Below are positions 15,640 through 24,604 of a stretch of DNA of 64,000 bases, piece after piece. The DNA is from Cupriavidus agavae (GTDB taxonomy: Bacteria > Pseudomonadota > Gammaproteobacteria > Burkholderiales > Burkholderiaceae). Numbering within the stretch: the stretch's first letter is position 1; each line of letters starts with the position of its first letter. The stretch lies in NCBI RefSeq assembly GCF_004217045.1, contig NZ_SGXM01000002.1:124001-188000 (forward strand), written 5' to 3'. A program made the position numbers and the translations under genes. The notes under the pieces are model-generated. The model did not search any database, was not told where the DNA came from, and saw nothing but the letters and a program-made list of their open reading frames with translations.

Positions 15640-17070
15640 ATGAAATGCCTCTCGAAGCGTCTCAGCGTGAGTCTGGCGGCGGCCGCTGTTATTGTGGTGA
15701 TTCCGGCGAGTCAGGCCGCGGACTGGCCTGACCCGTTGCTGGAAGCAGCCGGTACGCCGGAAAACGTTGCGAAGGGAAATGAGTACGACGCGTACCAGCT
15801 CGGCCTGTCGGCATACGTCTGGGGCTATCCGCTGGTCAGAATGGAGCGTGTGTCCCGCGACTACATCGATGTGCCCCATCCGAAGCCCTCCACCAGCTAT
15901 CGGGCCCCATTGAACCAGGTCGGCTGGGCGCGCGATCTGGCTACGCCTTCGGCGCTGGACATGCCAACCGCGAACAACGACACCACGTACCTGAGCGCGG
16001 TAGTGGACCTGTCCCGGGAGCCCTACATCCTCTCGGTTCCGGACACAGGCGGCCGCTACTACGTAGTGGATACGTTCAACATGTGGCAGGAGCTGGAGCA
16101 CTACATCGGCCGCCGCGTGACAGGCACCAAGGCCGGTCGCTTTGCCCTTGTCGGCCCGGGCTGGAACGGAAAGCTGCCGGCCGGTGTCAAGCGGCTGGAT
16201 ATCAAGACCAGCAAGGTATGGCTGTGGGGCCGCATGCGGGTATCCCCTGGCGAGGACATGAAAAAGCTCCACGCCCTGCAGGATGCGTTCGACCTCCGAC
16301 CGCTGTCGGCGGTGGGCAAGAAGGACTGGAAGGCACCTGCCGCCTCGCTCGCGCCGCTGCCGGATATCGGAACCGATCCTCTTGGGTTCTACAAGCACCT
16401 GGGCGCGGCGCTGAAGGACAACCCGATTCGCGTCGAAGACAAGGCGCTCGCAGAGCAGTTCGCCCGGATTGGCCTCACGGAAAAGGGGTTCGACCCGAGC
16501 AAGCTCAATGAAAGCCAGCGCAAGGGCCTGACGCGCGCTATCAACGATGCACCGATGATCCCTGTCTCGGCCATCGCCCAGGCATCGGAAGTGCGTCAGG
16601 GCTGGAACTACGTGCGAGGACTGGACAGCTTCGGATACGACTATCCATTGCGCGCGGTAGTTGCCGGCCCGTACCTGGGCGGACAGGGTGAAAAGGAAGC
16701 GGTCTACCCCATTCGCTATACGGACGAGTCGGGCCAGCCACTCGACGGGGCGAATGACTATGTGGTGCGCTTCACCGGCGACCCGCCGAACGATGCGTTC
16801 TGGTCGCTCACGATCTACGACGCGAAGACGAAAATGCTGATCGAGAATCCCATCAATCGCTACAAGTTTGGCAGCGATACTCCTGGCATTCGCAAAAATG
16901 CCGATGGCAGCTTTTCCGTAACCGTGTCGCCGCGACGGCCGGCAGAAGGCGGCAACTGGCTGCCTTCGCCAAGCGGAGGTTTCTACGCGATCCTGCGCAT
17001 CTACCAGCCGAAGGACGCGGTCATCTCGGGCGCCTGGAAGCTTCCGCAGTTCGAGCGAACCGGCAAGTAG
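15640..17070 (+). CDS. Periplasmic DUF1254/DUF1214 protein
   Basis: A 476-residue protein with a Sec signal peptide (LAAAAVIVVIPASQA). The N-terminal DUF1254 domain (YDAYQLGLSAYVWGYPLVRMERV; NNDTTYLSAVVDLS; RYYVVDTFNMW) is followed by DUF1214 (YVVRFTGDPPNDAFWSLTIYD; LIENPINRYKFG; FYAILRIYQPKDAV). This full-length pairing is common in bacteria; the biochemical role is unknown, though relatives often lie near lipid or solvent metabolism genes. It has a good AAAGGAG site and a strong palindrome in its leader. It appears to be a single-gene unit. Confidence 0.92.
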   Translation: MKCLSKRLSVSLAAAAVIVVIPASQAADWPDPLLEAAGTPENVAKGNEYDAYQLGLSAYVWGYPLVRMERVSRDYIDVPHPKPSTSYRAPLNQVGWARDLATPSALDMPTANNDTTYLSAVVDLSREPYILSVPDTGGRYYVVDTFNMWQELEHYIGRRVTGTKAGRFALVGPGWNGKLPAGVKRLDIKTSKVWLWGRMRVSPGEDMKKLHALQDAFDLRPLSAVGKKDWKAPAASLAPLPDIGTDPLGFYKHLGAALKDNPIRVEDKALAEQFARIGLTEKGFDPSKLNESQRKGLTRAINDAPMIPVSAIAQASEVRQGWNYVRGLDSFGYDYPLRAVVAGPYLGGQGEKEAVYPIRYTDESGQPLDGANDYVVRFTGDPPNDAFWSLTIYDAKTKMLIENPINRYKFGSDTPGIRKNADGSFSVTVSPRRPAEGGNWLPSPSGGFYAILRIYQPKDAVISGAWKLPQFERTGK

Positions 17071-17229
17071 CGCAAAACATGACCGTGGAAGGAATCCGGC
17101 GTGGCGACGGGGCTGTCTTCCGACGACAGGGACATGATGAGGCAGCACCCTGCTGTAGAGCACCTGCTTGAGGGCAAAGCTCGTGCGGATGCGGCTTGGC
17201 GCGCGACAAGCGGAATGCCTTGCGCTCCG

Positions 17230-18828
17230 CTAGACCACGGCGGTTTTACGTCCCTCCCAATAGCCGGCCCGCAATGCCTTCTTGTCGATCTTGCCGAGGG
17301 GGGTCATGGGCAGAGCGTCCGTGAACGCTACTGACTTCGGTGCCATGACAGCGCCTTTGCGGGCGCGGACAAACGACACCAGTTCCTGTTCGGTTGTGCT
17401 CGCATCAACTCGCAGCACAACAATGGCCTTGACGGCTTCGCCCCACTTCTCGTCCGGCACACCAATCACGGCAGCGCTTGCCACCGCCGGATGGCTGGCC
17501 AGGACATTCTCGATCTCCTGGGGGTACACGTTGAAGCCACCGGAGATGATCATGTCCTTCTTGCGATCGACAATATGAAAATATCCATCGCCGTCCTGAT
17601 AGGCCATGTCGCCCGTGTGCAGCCACCCGTCACGCAGCAGTTCTTCGGTGGCTTCCGGCTTGTTCCAGTAGCCGCGGGTGACATGCGGGGCCCGTACGCA
17701 CAATTCGCCAATGCCCCCGTCGCGCGCCAGTGTGTTGCCGTGATCGTCGACCAGGCGGACTGACACGCAGGGATACGGCTTCCCGGCCGATGTGAGTTTG
17801 TCTCCCCGGGGGTGCAGATGGTCTTCCGCTGTCAGCGACAGGATGGTGCCTGGGACCTCCGTCTGTCCGTAGTTCTGGTGGAGGATCGGCCCGAACAGCG
17901 CCAGCGCCTGTGCCAAGCGACGTTCCGAGATTGGCGCGGCCGTGTAGATGATGCGCCGGAGCGCGCCCAGATCCACGCCGCCGATGCGAGGGTGGTCCAT
18001 CAGTGTGTACAGCATGGTGGGTACAACGAACAGTGTCGTGGCCTGCCCGTTCTCGATGGCCTCGATAATCCGCCCGGCATCGAAGCCATCGTGAATCACC
18101 ACGGTTCCGCCCTTGACGAGCACTGGTATCAGCAGCGCGCCGGCCCCGTGAGACAGCGGTGAAGACACCAGCAGTCTGGTGCCCGTATCAAGGTTCTGCT
18201 CCGCGATATGCAGCAGCGATGCAAACGCCAGTGCGCGGCTTTCCGTGATGACGCCCTTCGGCACACCGGTGGTGCCCCCTGTATAGATGAGCCGGATATT
18301 GGCTGCAGGGTCGTCCCTGGCCTGCAGCGGCTTCGGGGCGTAGGCCGCTACCGCAAGCCAGAAGTCGGAGATGGCCGGATGGGTGTCGTGCGACGCGAGC
18401 CGAAGGGGCTGTCGCGCGGCCGCCAGTAGCTGCTGGCCACGCTCCACGCGCGCACCATCGACGACAAGCAGCACGGCGCCACTGTCTTCCAGCATGTATC
18501 GATGATCGTCCAGGCTCCCGGAATAGTTCGGTATGACCGAGACATATCCGCCGATGAACGCGGCCGCCATGACCACGAACATCTCGTAGCGGTTACCGGT
18601 AAGCTGCATCACGACGTCGCCCGGCCGCAGGCCAATCGCCTCGAAATGCTGTAGCGTACGGCTGATCTGCTCTGCAACATGGGCGTAGCTGATTGGCTTA
18701 CCCTGACAGACGAACGCGGTCCGCCCGGCGTGGCGCTCCAGCGCATTCACGATCATGTCGCCTGTGCCTCCTGCCGAGTACAGTGCCGACTGCGTGGAAA
18801 ATTCCGTCATAGTGGTGGCCTTCTTCAT
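17230..18828 (-). CDS. Acyl-CoA synthetase (AMP-binding)
   Basis: A 532-residue ANL-family ligase that would turn a carboxylic acid, ATP and CoA into acyl-CoA. P-loop YTGGTTGVPKGV; A5 NYGQTE; A7 WLHTGD; hinge and A8 RKKDMIISGGFNVYPQEIE; A10 lysine in PLGKIDKKAL. It ends in a short basic tail without a signal peptide, so it is cytoplasmic. Its start overlaps the stop of the upstream Bug receptor (ATGA). Together with the citryl-CoA lyase-like protein the operon looks built to import, activate and cleave a di- or tricarboxylic acid; the true substrate is unknown. Confidence 0.92.
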   Translation of the reverse strand: MKKATTMTEFSTQSALYSAGGTGDMIVNALERHAGRTAFVCQGKPISYAHVAEQISRTLQHFEAIGLRPGDVVMQLTGNRYEMFVVMAAAFIGGYVSVIPNYSGSLDDHRYMLEDSGAVLLVVDGARVERGQQLLAAARQPLRLASHDTHPAISDFWLAVAAYAPKPLQARDDPAANIRLIYTGGTTGVPKGVITESRALAFASLLHIAEQNLDTGTRLLVSSPLSHGAGALLIPVLVKGGTVVIHDGFDAGRIIEAIENGQATTLFVVPTMLYTLMDHPRIGGVDLGALRRIIYTAAPISERRLAQALALFGPILHQNYGQTEVPGTILSLTAEDHLHPRGDKLTSAGKPYPCVSVRLVDDHGNTLARDGGIGELCVRAPHVTRGYWNKPEATEELLRDGWLHTGDMAYQDGDGYFHIVDRKKDMIISGGFNVYPQEIENVLASHPAVASAAVIGVPDEKWGEAVKAIVVLRVDASTTEQELVSFVRARKGAVMAPKSVAFTDALPMTPLGKIDKKALRAGYWEGRKTAVV

Positions 18829-19796
18829 TGTTCGCCGAGGTTCTTTTCCTTGATGATCGCCCCGAGCCGTTCGGACTCCTGACGCACGCGCGTGACGAAG
18901 GCTTCAGACGTGCCGACCTCGATGTCGTAGCCTTCGGCCAGCAGTTGCTCCTTCATTGCCGGCGAGTTGAATGAACTACGCAGGGCATTGCGCAATCGGT
19001 CGGCCTTGTCTTTCGGCAATCCAGCCGGGGCGATCAGGCCAACCCAGGACGACGCTTCGAAGCCGGGATAGCTCTCTGCCACCGTCGGCACGTTCGGCAG
19101 CAACGGCGAACGCTTGACCCCGCCAGTAGCAATCGCATGAAGACGGCCATCCTTGATATAGGGAAGGAAGTAGCCCAACGTGCCGGACGCCATGTCGTAG
19201 CGTCCGGACAGCAGGTCTGGGAGGAAGGATCCGCCTCCACCCTGATAAGGCACCGGAAGAAGATCCACGCCCGCCAGGTTACCAAGCAGCAGCGGATAGA
19301 GATGGTTCGAAGTGCCCTGTCCGGTTGAACCAAACGACACCGTTCCAGGCTTGGCCTTGGCGTTCTGCAGCAGTGCCGGCAACGAGCCGTACTTCTTGCT
19401 GGTGACCAGCACGTGAGGCGCGGACACCACCAACGTCACGTAGGTGAAGGACTTGAAGGTGTCATACGGCAACGACTTGAACATGTACTGATTCACGGCC
19501 TGGGAGTCGAATACCACGCCCAGCGTGTATCCGTCGGGCTTGGCTCGCGCCACCTCCGCGGTGCCCAGCGTGCCGCCAGCGCCCGGCTTGTTGACCACGA
19601 CGAACGTTTCTCCCAGTTCCTGCGTGAGTCCATTGGCCACCAGCCTGGCGATACGATCGGTGGTGCCGCCTGCTGAATAGGGCACGATGATCTGTGCAGT
19701 CTTGCCAGAGTCGGCGGCGAGCGCCGGGCCGCTGAGTCCCGCCACAACTGCCGAAATGCACGCTGCCAACGCAGCGTTGAGAAGGTGGTTCGCCAT
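18825..19796 (-). CDS. Bug-family periplasmic receptor (TctC-like)
   Basis: A 323-residue tripartite-tricarboxylate-type binding protein. Signal peptide LAACISAVVAGLSGPALA, then the Bug hallmarks IIVPYSAGGTTDRIARLVA, GAGGTLGTAEVARAKPDGYTLG and LLPNVPTVAESYPGFEASSW. No TctA/TctB membrane genes are adjacent, as is usual for orphan Bug receptors in Burkholderiales. The ATG at 19796 has GGAGAC upstream; longer readings lack a signal peptide. It lies between the citryl-CoA lyase and acyl-CoA ligase genes, suggesting that its ligand is the pathway substrate. Confidence 0.93.
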   Translation of the reverse strand: MANHLLNAALAACISAVVAGLSGPALAADSGKTAQIIVPYSAGGTTDRIARLVANGLTQELGETFVVVNKPGAGGTLGTAEVARAKPDGYTLGVVFDSQAVNQYMFKSLPYDTFKSFTYVTLVVSAPHVLVTSKKYGSLPALLQNAKAKPGTVSFGSTGQGTSNHLYPLLLGNLAGVDLLPVPYQGGGGSFLPDLLSGRYDMASGTLGYFLPYIKDGRLHAIATGGVKRSPLLPNVPTVAESYPGFEASSWVGLIAPAGLPKDKADRLRNALRSSFNSPAMKEQLLAEGYDIEVGTSEAFVTRVRQESERLGAIIKEKNLGEQ

Positions 19797-19896
19797 GAGG
19801 CTTGTCTCCGTGATGATGTAGGTAAGGCGTCTATGCGCCCATCTTTGCGTCGAATTGGTTTGCTGCATGACGACAACGGCTTGGCATTGCGCGCGG

Positions 19897-20694
19897 CTAT
19901 CGGGCAGACGCTGGCGGCCCGTCATAACCGATGGCCTGATCGGCGTGCTCCGCCATGAGGAATCCGATGGGGCGCGAGGCCTCTTCAAACAGATGGGCGA
20001 GCAGACCAGCCGTGCGGGCGAGGATCGGAATGCCCTTCAACGCGCCAAGCGGAAACCCGGCGGCAAGAAGCACGGCAGGAATGGAACCCGAGGCGTTGAT
20101 GGGCAACTTGCGCCCATAGACTGCCGGAATGGCCTCTTCCACCGCGAATAGCGCATCGAGATAGGGGCCGCGCACCTCAAGTTCCGCCGCGAGTTCGAGC
20201 AGCCGCGCGGTGCGCGGGTCACCAGCGCCGTGCAGCGGATGGCCGTAACCGGGCACGGTCTGCCTTGCGGCCTTGTGCTGCGCAAGCTTCTCGGCAACCA
20301 CTGCCGCCAATGGCTCGCCCGTGGCCTGCTGGGTCGAAACGATGTCATGCAGGAACCGGCCGCAAAGCTCGGACGTTCCCATCACGACTGTCCCTGCCCC
20401 CAGGATGCCCGCCGCCACGGCCCCTTGCAGCGCCGCAGGATCAGCGTCGTAGGTCATGCGTGCGGCTTGCACAGTCGGCGTCAGCCCGTGCTCGGCGATG
20501 GCAACGAGCGCCGCGTTCAACAGACGACTCTGGGCGGGCGTGGCGTCCGCGCCGGTCAGCAGAAAGTGATAGAAGTCGACGAAGTCGTACTTGCCCATCA
20601 ACTCGCTGCAAAGGTCTTTCCCCCGGATGGTGATGCTGTGGGCGTCGGCCGTGGAAATGGCGGTATGCGGTGAAGCCTGTCTTCCGATTCTCAT
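19897..20694 (-). CDS. Short citrate synthase-family protein (citryl-CoA lyase-like)
   Basis: A 265-residue citrate-synthase-fold protein, much shorter than the about 430 residues of true citrate synthase. It keeps SITIRGKDLCSELMGKYDFVDFYHFLLTG, a catalytic-type His in VPGYGHPLHGAGDPR, and the terminal GLLAHLFEEA region. Such short proteins are annotated as citryl-CoA lyases or related 3-hydroxy-acyl-CoA lyases, releasing acetyl-CoA plus an oxo-acid. The ATG at 20694 has GGGGGAAG upstream. First gene of the leftward operon with a Bug receptor and acyl-CoA ligase; the divergent LysR gene probably controls it. Confidence 0.85.
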   Translation of the reverse strand: MRIGRQASPHTAISTADAHSITIRGKDLCSELMGKYDFVDFYHFLLTGADATPAQSRLLNAALVAIAEHGLTPTVQAARMTYDADPAALQGAVAAGILGAGTVVMGTSELCGRFLHDIVSTQQATGEPLAAVVAEKLAQHKAARQTVPGYGHPLHGAGDPRTARLLELAAELEVRGPYLDALFAVEEAIPAVYGRKLPINASGSIPAVLLAAGFPLGALKGIPILARTAGLLAHLFEEASRPIGFLMAEHADQAIGYDGPPASAR

Positions 20695-20744
20695 TGTCTT
20701 CCCCCTTTCTTGTCGTCGAAACGATTCTACGGAGCGGAAAGGAA

Positions 20745-20773
20745 TTGACAAAGTAGATAATTTGAATCTTAAT
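20745..20773 (+). promoter_or_regulatory. Sigma-70 promoter for the divergent LysR gene
   Basis: TTGACA (20745-20750), a 17-base spacer and CTTAAT (20768-20773): a full -35 match and 4 of 6 at -10, with about 30 bases to the start codon. The AT-rich spacer in this 103-base divergent region would also hold the LysR binding site. Confidence 0.55.
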
Positions 20774-20803
20774 CATCGACACCATCTATAGCGGGGCGTG
20801 GAT

Positions 20804-21694
20804 ATGGAACTGAGGCACCTGCGGTATTTCGTGGCGCTCGCGGAGCGCCTGAACTTCACGGCGGCTGCCGAACAGGTGCATGTCACGCAGCCCACCCTGT
20901 CGCATCAGATCAAGCAACTCGAGAACGAACTCGATCTCGCGCTGTTCGAACGCAACGAACGCCGGGTAAGCCTCACCGCCGCAGGCATGCTCTTCCTGCC
21001 CAGGGTCATCGAGGCGCTCAGGGTGCTGGACGGGGGCACGGCGCTGTTGAAGGCGTCCACAGGCTCGCTCACGGGGCACCTGCGCATCGCAACATCCCAG
21101 ACCTTCAACATCGTGATCGTGCCTCGCACGGTGCTACTGTTCAGGCAACAGCACGAAGGCGTGCGGGTGACCATCGAAGAGCTTACGCTTGCAGACATGA
21201 CCCAATCCCTGCGCGACGGGGACATGGATCTGGCCATCGCCTATCAGCCGACGGAAGATCGCGACATGGAGTTCGAGCCCTTGTGCGACGAGGAACTCGT
21301 GCTGGTGACCCGCACCGATCATGTCCTTGCGCGGCGCAAGCGCGTGCGCATGATCGAACTGCACGGCCGCGACATGGTCATGCTGCCGCAGCGTTTCAAG
21401 ACGCGCCAGATCATCGAGGAGGCGTTCGCCTCGGCCGGCACCGTGCCGAATGTCATCATCGAATCCGGCACCATTCCATCGTTGCTGACCCTCGTGCGCG
21501 AGACGCACGCTCCCACCATCCTTTCACGGCATGCGCTGCCGCCGGACTCCACCCTCAAGGCCGTTCCCCTGGAAAGTCCGCGCCCGACGCGCACTACGGG
21601 CCTGATCTACAGCAGCGGGCGGCCTCGCACGCCGATCGAAACCGCTTTTGGGGCGCTGCTGCGAAAGGTGGCGGCCAGCCATGTCGGCTTGTGA
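20804..21694 (+). CDS. LysR-family regulator
   Basis: A 296-residue LysR protein beginning MELRHLRYFVALAERLNFTAAAEQVHVTQPTLSHQIKQLENELDL in two typical HTH segments, followed by an effector domain (HLRIATSQTFNIVIVPRTV). Its HTH is like that of the CynR/CbbR-type group. A GTG two codons upstream is also possible. Divergent from the citryl-CoA lyase operon, which by the usual LysR arrangement is its target, with a pathway acid or CoA ester as inducer (inference). Confidence 0.93.
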   Translation: MELRHLRYFVALAERLNFTAAAEQVHVTQPTLSHQIKQLENELDLALFERNERRVSLTAAGMLFLPRVIEALRVLDGGTALLKASTGSLTGHLRIATSQTFNIVIVPRTVLLFRQQHEGVRVTIEELTLADMTQSLRDGDMDLAIAYQPTEDRDMEFEPLCDEELVLVTRTDHVLARRKRVRMIELHGRDMVMLPQRFKTRQIIEEAFASAGTVPNVIIESGTIPSLLTLVRETHAPTILSRHALPPDSTLKAVPLESPRPTRTTGLIYSSGRPRTPIETAFGALLRKVAASHVGL

Positions 21695-21713
21695 TGGAGG
21701 CGCGGCTGAGCTG

Positions 21714-23345
21714 CTACCCCCGGGTCTCGATTTCCCGGAACTGCGCGCACAGCCTGAACACCTCCGGGGTCAATGCCTTCTGCTTGGCCTTGCCATAGCG
21801 GGTCGCGAGTTTCATCAGTTCCTTGATGTCGCGTCCGCTGGCTTTCGGGTAAGTAGCGGTGAGCTGATTCACCAGTTCATCGTCCAGCAATGCGCCGCAC
21901 TGCTCCGCTTGCAGACGCCACAGTCGCGACGCATCGTGGCGGTCCGGCGTCTCGTACTGGATGGTGGCAATACACCGCGACAGGATGGCATCGTCGACAT
22001 CGCCGGTACGGTTCGTCGTCATGAACAGCAGGCCGCTGAAGTATTCGAGGGTGCGCAGGAATTCGGCAACGATCGCGTTGTGCTCCAGATCATTGTCGCG
22101 GCGCCGGATGTAGACGTCCGCCTCGTCGAGTAGCAGCACCGCATTCCAGCGCATGGCCCGCCGGAGTATCTCCATGAGGTGGGCCCCGACCGATGCGGCG
22201 GTCGTTCCCAACTGCCCGGAATGCACGCGGTAAAGCGGCCTGCGGACGATTTCAGCATAGACCTCCGCGGTCAGCGTCTTGCCCAGGCCGGGCGCGCCCT
22301 GGCAGAGGATGGTCGTGCCGCCCGACTTGCCCGGCACGAAATCCTCCACCAGGACATCCATGTGCGAGGTCAGGATGTCGATCAAGTCCCGGTGGTGGTC
22401 GGGCAGCACCAGCTTATCGCGCAGCTCCGGCCGGTATTGGTACTCAGCGAGGTGCTGCACATGGACCCAGACGTTCCGGTGCCACTCAAGATGGAACAGG
22501 TGCACGTAGCAGTGCAGCGGCAGTCTTTCGAAGCCCGTGGCGATGCCGGCCCGGCGCCAGAATTCCGCATCGCAGGTCACTTCGAAGCGGCGCTCCAGCC
22601 GCTCCTCGTCATTGATGCAACGCGCCGCCACGCCGTTGCCAAGGCGTGCCAGCGCCACGCCGCCCTTGCCTTCCACGGTGAACGCAGCGCCCCTGGCGAG
22701 ATACTGCGCGCCAAAGCTGCGCTGGTAGCGCAGGAACAGTTGCGCATGCCGGTCGTACTCCTGCCGGAACTCCGCGCATTCCTTGAAAAAGCCGAACTCG
22801 GCCAGCAGTTGGGGAATGGTGCGGTCGACGATCTCGTCTTTCGTGATGATGATCGAGGTCGTCATGCCTGCCCGGCGCCGGGCGGGGTCGGTCAGTTCCG
22901 AGTTGGCCGACAGCATGGTGTTCGCCAGCATGTCGATGGCAACGTACGGCATGCCCTGCTCGGGCTGTACGTGGCGGATGCGTTGAACCAGCCACGGCAG
23001 CAGTACGCCGTCACGGCTGCGCTGGTAGAGCCAGCCGTCAATCACATCGCGCGACAGGTAGGCGACAAGCCCTGCCACCAGCAACTCCAGCCCCGGGATG
23101 GTGCGCGCCTGGGGTGCGTTGTAGATGTTGTCGAGCGCAAGCATCTGGAACAGCAGCTCCCGCTCGTTCTGCGCCTTGCTCAGCGTGTAAAGCGAGCTCA
23201 AGGACTGTGCATCGAACAGGCGGGCCGACACTGACATGCTGCCATGACAGATGCCGTGCTCCTTCAATTGCCGGGCCAGCGGCGACTCGGCGTCGACCAT
23301 GGCAAGCAGCGGATGAATCAGGGACTGCGGAATCTCGAAATTCAT
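21714..23345 (-). CDS. AAA ATPase with a large unknown N-terminal domain
   Basis: A 543-residue protein. The C-terminal third is an AAA module: Walker A GAPGLGKT, Walker B VLLLDEAD, sensor 1 MTTNR, and an arginine-finger-like DDAILSRC, then a helical lid (YPKASGRDIKELMKLATRYG). The first about 320 residues match no domain I recognise. The AAA core resembles stand-alone ATPases of the spastin/katanin/FtsH clade that remodel proteins. The ATG at 23345 is preferred to one 13 codons upstream. It follows a serine hydrolase gene by 48 bases on the same strand, so the two may work together. Confidence 0.85.
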   Translation of the reverse strand: MNFEIPQSLIHPLLAMVDAESPLARQLKEHGICHGSMSVSARLFDAQSLSSLYTLSKAQNERELLFQMLALDNIYNAPQARTIPGLELLVAGLVAYLSRDVIDGWLYQRSRDGVLLPWLVQRIRHVQPEQGMPYVAIDMLANTMLSANSELTDPARRRAGMTTSIIITKDEIVDRTIPQLLAEFGFFKECAEFRQEYDRHAQLFLRYQRSFGAQYLARGAAFTVEGKGGVALARLGNGVAARCINDEERLERRFEVTCDAEFWRRAGIATGFERLPLHCYVHLFHLEWHRNVWVHVQHLAEYQYRPELRDKLVLPDHHRDLIDILTSHMDVLVEDFVPGKSGGTTILCQGAPGLGKTLTAEVYAEIVRRPLYRVHSGQLGTTAASVGAHLMEILRRAMRWNAVLLLDEADVYIRRRDNDLEHNAIVAEFLRTLEYFSGLLFMTTNRTGDVDDAILSRCIATIQYETPDRHDASRLWRLQAEQCGALLDDELVNQLTATYPKASGRDIKELMKLATRYGKAKQKALTPEVFRLCAQFREIETRG

Positions 23346-23393
23346 GGATGGCACTCCGTTAGCAGCAATTCCTGCGGCTACCACGACAGGGGG

Positions 23394-24068
23394 CTAGGCC
23401 AGGAAGAAACGGATAGCCTCGGTCACGATTGGCGGCTGGATCGCATGCATGCCGTTGAATTCGACATACTCGACGTCGTAGCCAGCGGCTCTCAGCTTGG
23501 CGGCATTGGTACGGCCGCTGGTCTGCACGGGCAACTGCTCGTCTGCCAGACCATGTGCAATGAAGACTCTTGGTGTTCCTTCCTGCATGAAGACTGACAT
23601 GAAGCCGCCTGAGAACGCGATGACGTGGCTGGCAATGTCGCCATTCGTGATACCGATCGAAAGCGCGTAGCTCGCTCCATCGGAGAAGCCGGCGAACGCC
23701 AGCCGGTCGCGCCGAATCCGATAACGGGTGCAGACGGCGGTCAACGCCCTGTTGAGGTTTTCCAGGTCGGGCCCGTTGCCCCCGATCACAATGTCCCACG
23801 TGGGAAAAGTCGAATGCGGCGCGAGTACCAGAAAGCCATGTGCGTCCGCATGGGGCTCGATGAACGGCAACACCTTCTCCGGAAAACCGCCGGCGCCATG
23901 GAACATGACCAGCAAGGGAACGGGCCCGGTACCGATCCCGGCCGGTACGTACAGCACGGCGTCCCGCTCGTCGGCAATTCCCAGCCGATGGCGCCCCGGC
24001 GGGAAATGGGCCTGTGAGGGATCGGGGGGCGTGAAAGCTATCCGGCCTAGCAGAGAGGGATCGAACAT
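23394..24068 (-). CDS. Alpha/beta-hydrolase (esterase/phospholipase type)
   Basis: A 224-residue cytoplasmic hydrolase of the carboxylesterase/PHB-depolymerase-like type. Oxyanion motif MFHGAGGFPEK, nucleophile Ser in FAGFSDGASYA, acid Asp in AHGLADEQLP and catalytic His in FNGMHAIQPP, all in the expected order. No signal peptide. Probably co-transcribed with the AAA ATPase downstream. The substrate cannot be read from the sequence. Confidence 0.87.
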   Translation of the reverse strand: MFDPSLLGRIAFTPPDPSQAHFPPGRHRLGIADERDAVLYVPAGIGTGPVPLLVMFHGAGGFPEKVLPFIEPHADAHGFLVLAPHSTFPTWDIVIGGNGPDLENLNRALTAVCTRYRIRRDRLAFAGFSDGASYALSIGITNGDIASHVIAFSGGFMSVFMQEGTPRVFIAHGLADEQLPVQTSGRTNAAKLRAAGYDVEYVEFNGMHAIQPPIVTEAIRFFLA

Positions 24069-24206
24069 GGCGGGAGTGAGGGGGCGTGGTGTGATATGTA
24101 ATATATCACCGTTCTCCTGGCGTGTGCCTTGTCCGTCGGCCGCAAGCTGGTCGTGTTACCGCAACTGCATGTGCGCCTTCCTAGCCGCCCGCACCTTTTC
24201 TTCACA

Positions 24207-24224
24207 TGCATACGATGGAATGCA
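24207..24224. promoter_or_regulatory. HipB-type operator 1
   Basis: TGCAT-N8-ATGCA is a perfect inverted repeat with the 8-base gap seen in E. coli HipB operators (TATCC-N8-GGATA). It lies about 100 bases before hipB. Confidence 0.5.
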
Positions 24225-24280
24225 TTACGCGATAAATACATATTTTAAGATGCAGAACCTTGTTTTCGGCAGCCGCGAGT

Positions 24281-24298
24281 TGCATACTAAAGCATGTC
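24281..24298. promoter_or_regulatory. HipB-type operator 2, imperfect
   Basis: TGCATAC repeats the left half of operator 1, followed at the same distance by ATGTC instead of ATGCA. Two sites 74 bp apart ahead of hipB fit cooperative autorepression. Confidence 0.4.
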
Positions 24299-24319
24299 AA
24301 ACCGCATTTCATGCATGCT

Positions 24320-24604
24320 ATGTCATTACTTTCCGAGTCTCAGGCGATGCGTATCCGGCGCCAGCTTTCCATCTCCCAGTTGGGTCGGATGATCGGCATG
24401 GCGCACCAGAATTTGTCGGCCATTCTTCGCGGGGAGAAGGATAGTCGCGCCTCGACGTTCGAGGCACTGGCGGCTGCGATGGGCGCCGAATGGGTGATGG
24501 TACCGAGGGAAAATCTGGCCGAAGTGCGCCAGATTCTTGAGGGCAAAGGCAGCGGTCCCGACCGCAGTGCCCGTTCCACGCTGGACTATCTGCTGGACAA
24601 GTAA
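24320..24604 (+). CDS. hipB: HipB-like antitoxin
   Basis: A 94-residue DNA-binding protein with an HTH_3/Xre domain (ISQLGRMIGMAHQNLSAILRGEKDSRASTFEALAAAMGAEWVMV). In HipBA systems the antitoxin neutralises HipA and represses the operon. ATGs at 24311 and 24320 are both possible; 24320 leads straight into the HTH domain. Its TAA overlaps the hipA ATG (TAATG), giving coupled translation. Inverted repeats resembling operators lie upstream. Confidence 0.87.
   Translation: MSLLSESQAMRIRRQLSISQLGRMIGMAHQNLSAILRGEKDSRASTFEALAAAMGAEWVMVPRENLAEVRQILEGKGSGPDRSARSTLDYLLDK

Noticed and set aside
15367..17163. 598-codon open frame on the minus strand
   Set aside because: Antisense to the DUF1254/DUF1214 gene with its signal peptide and good ribosome site.
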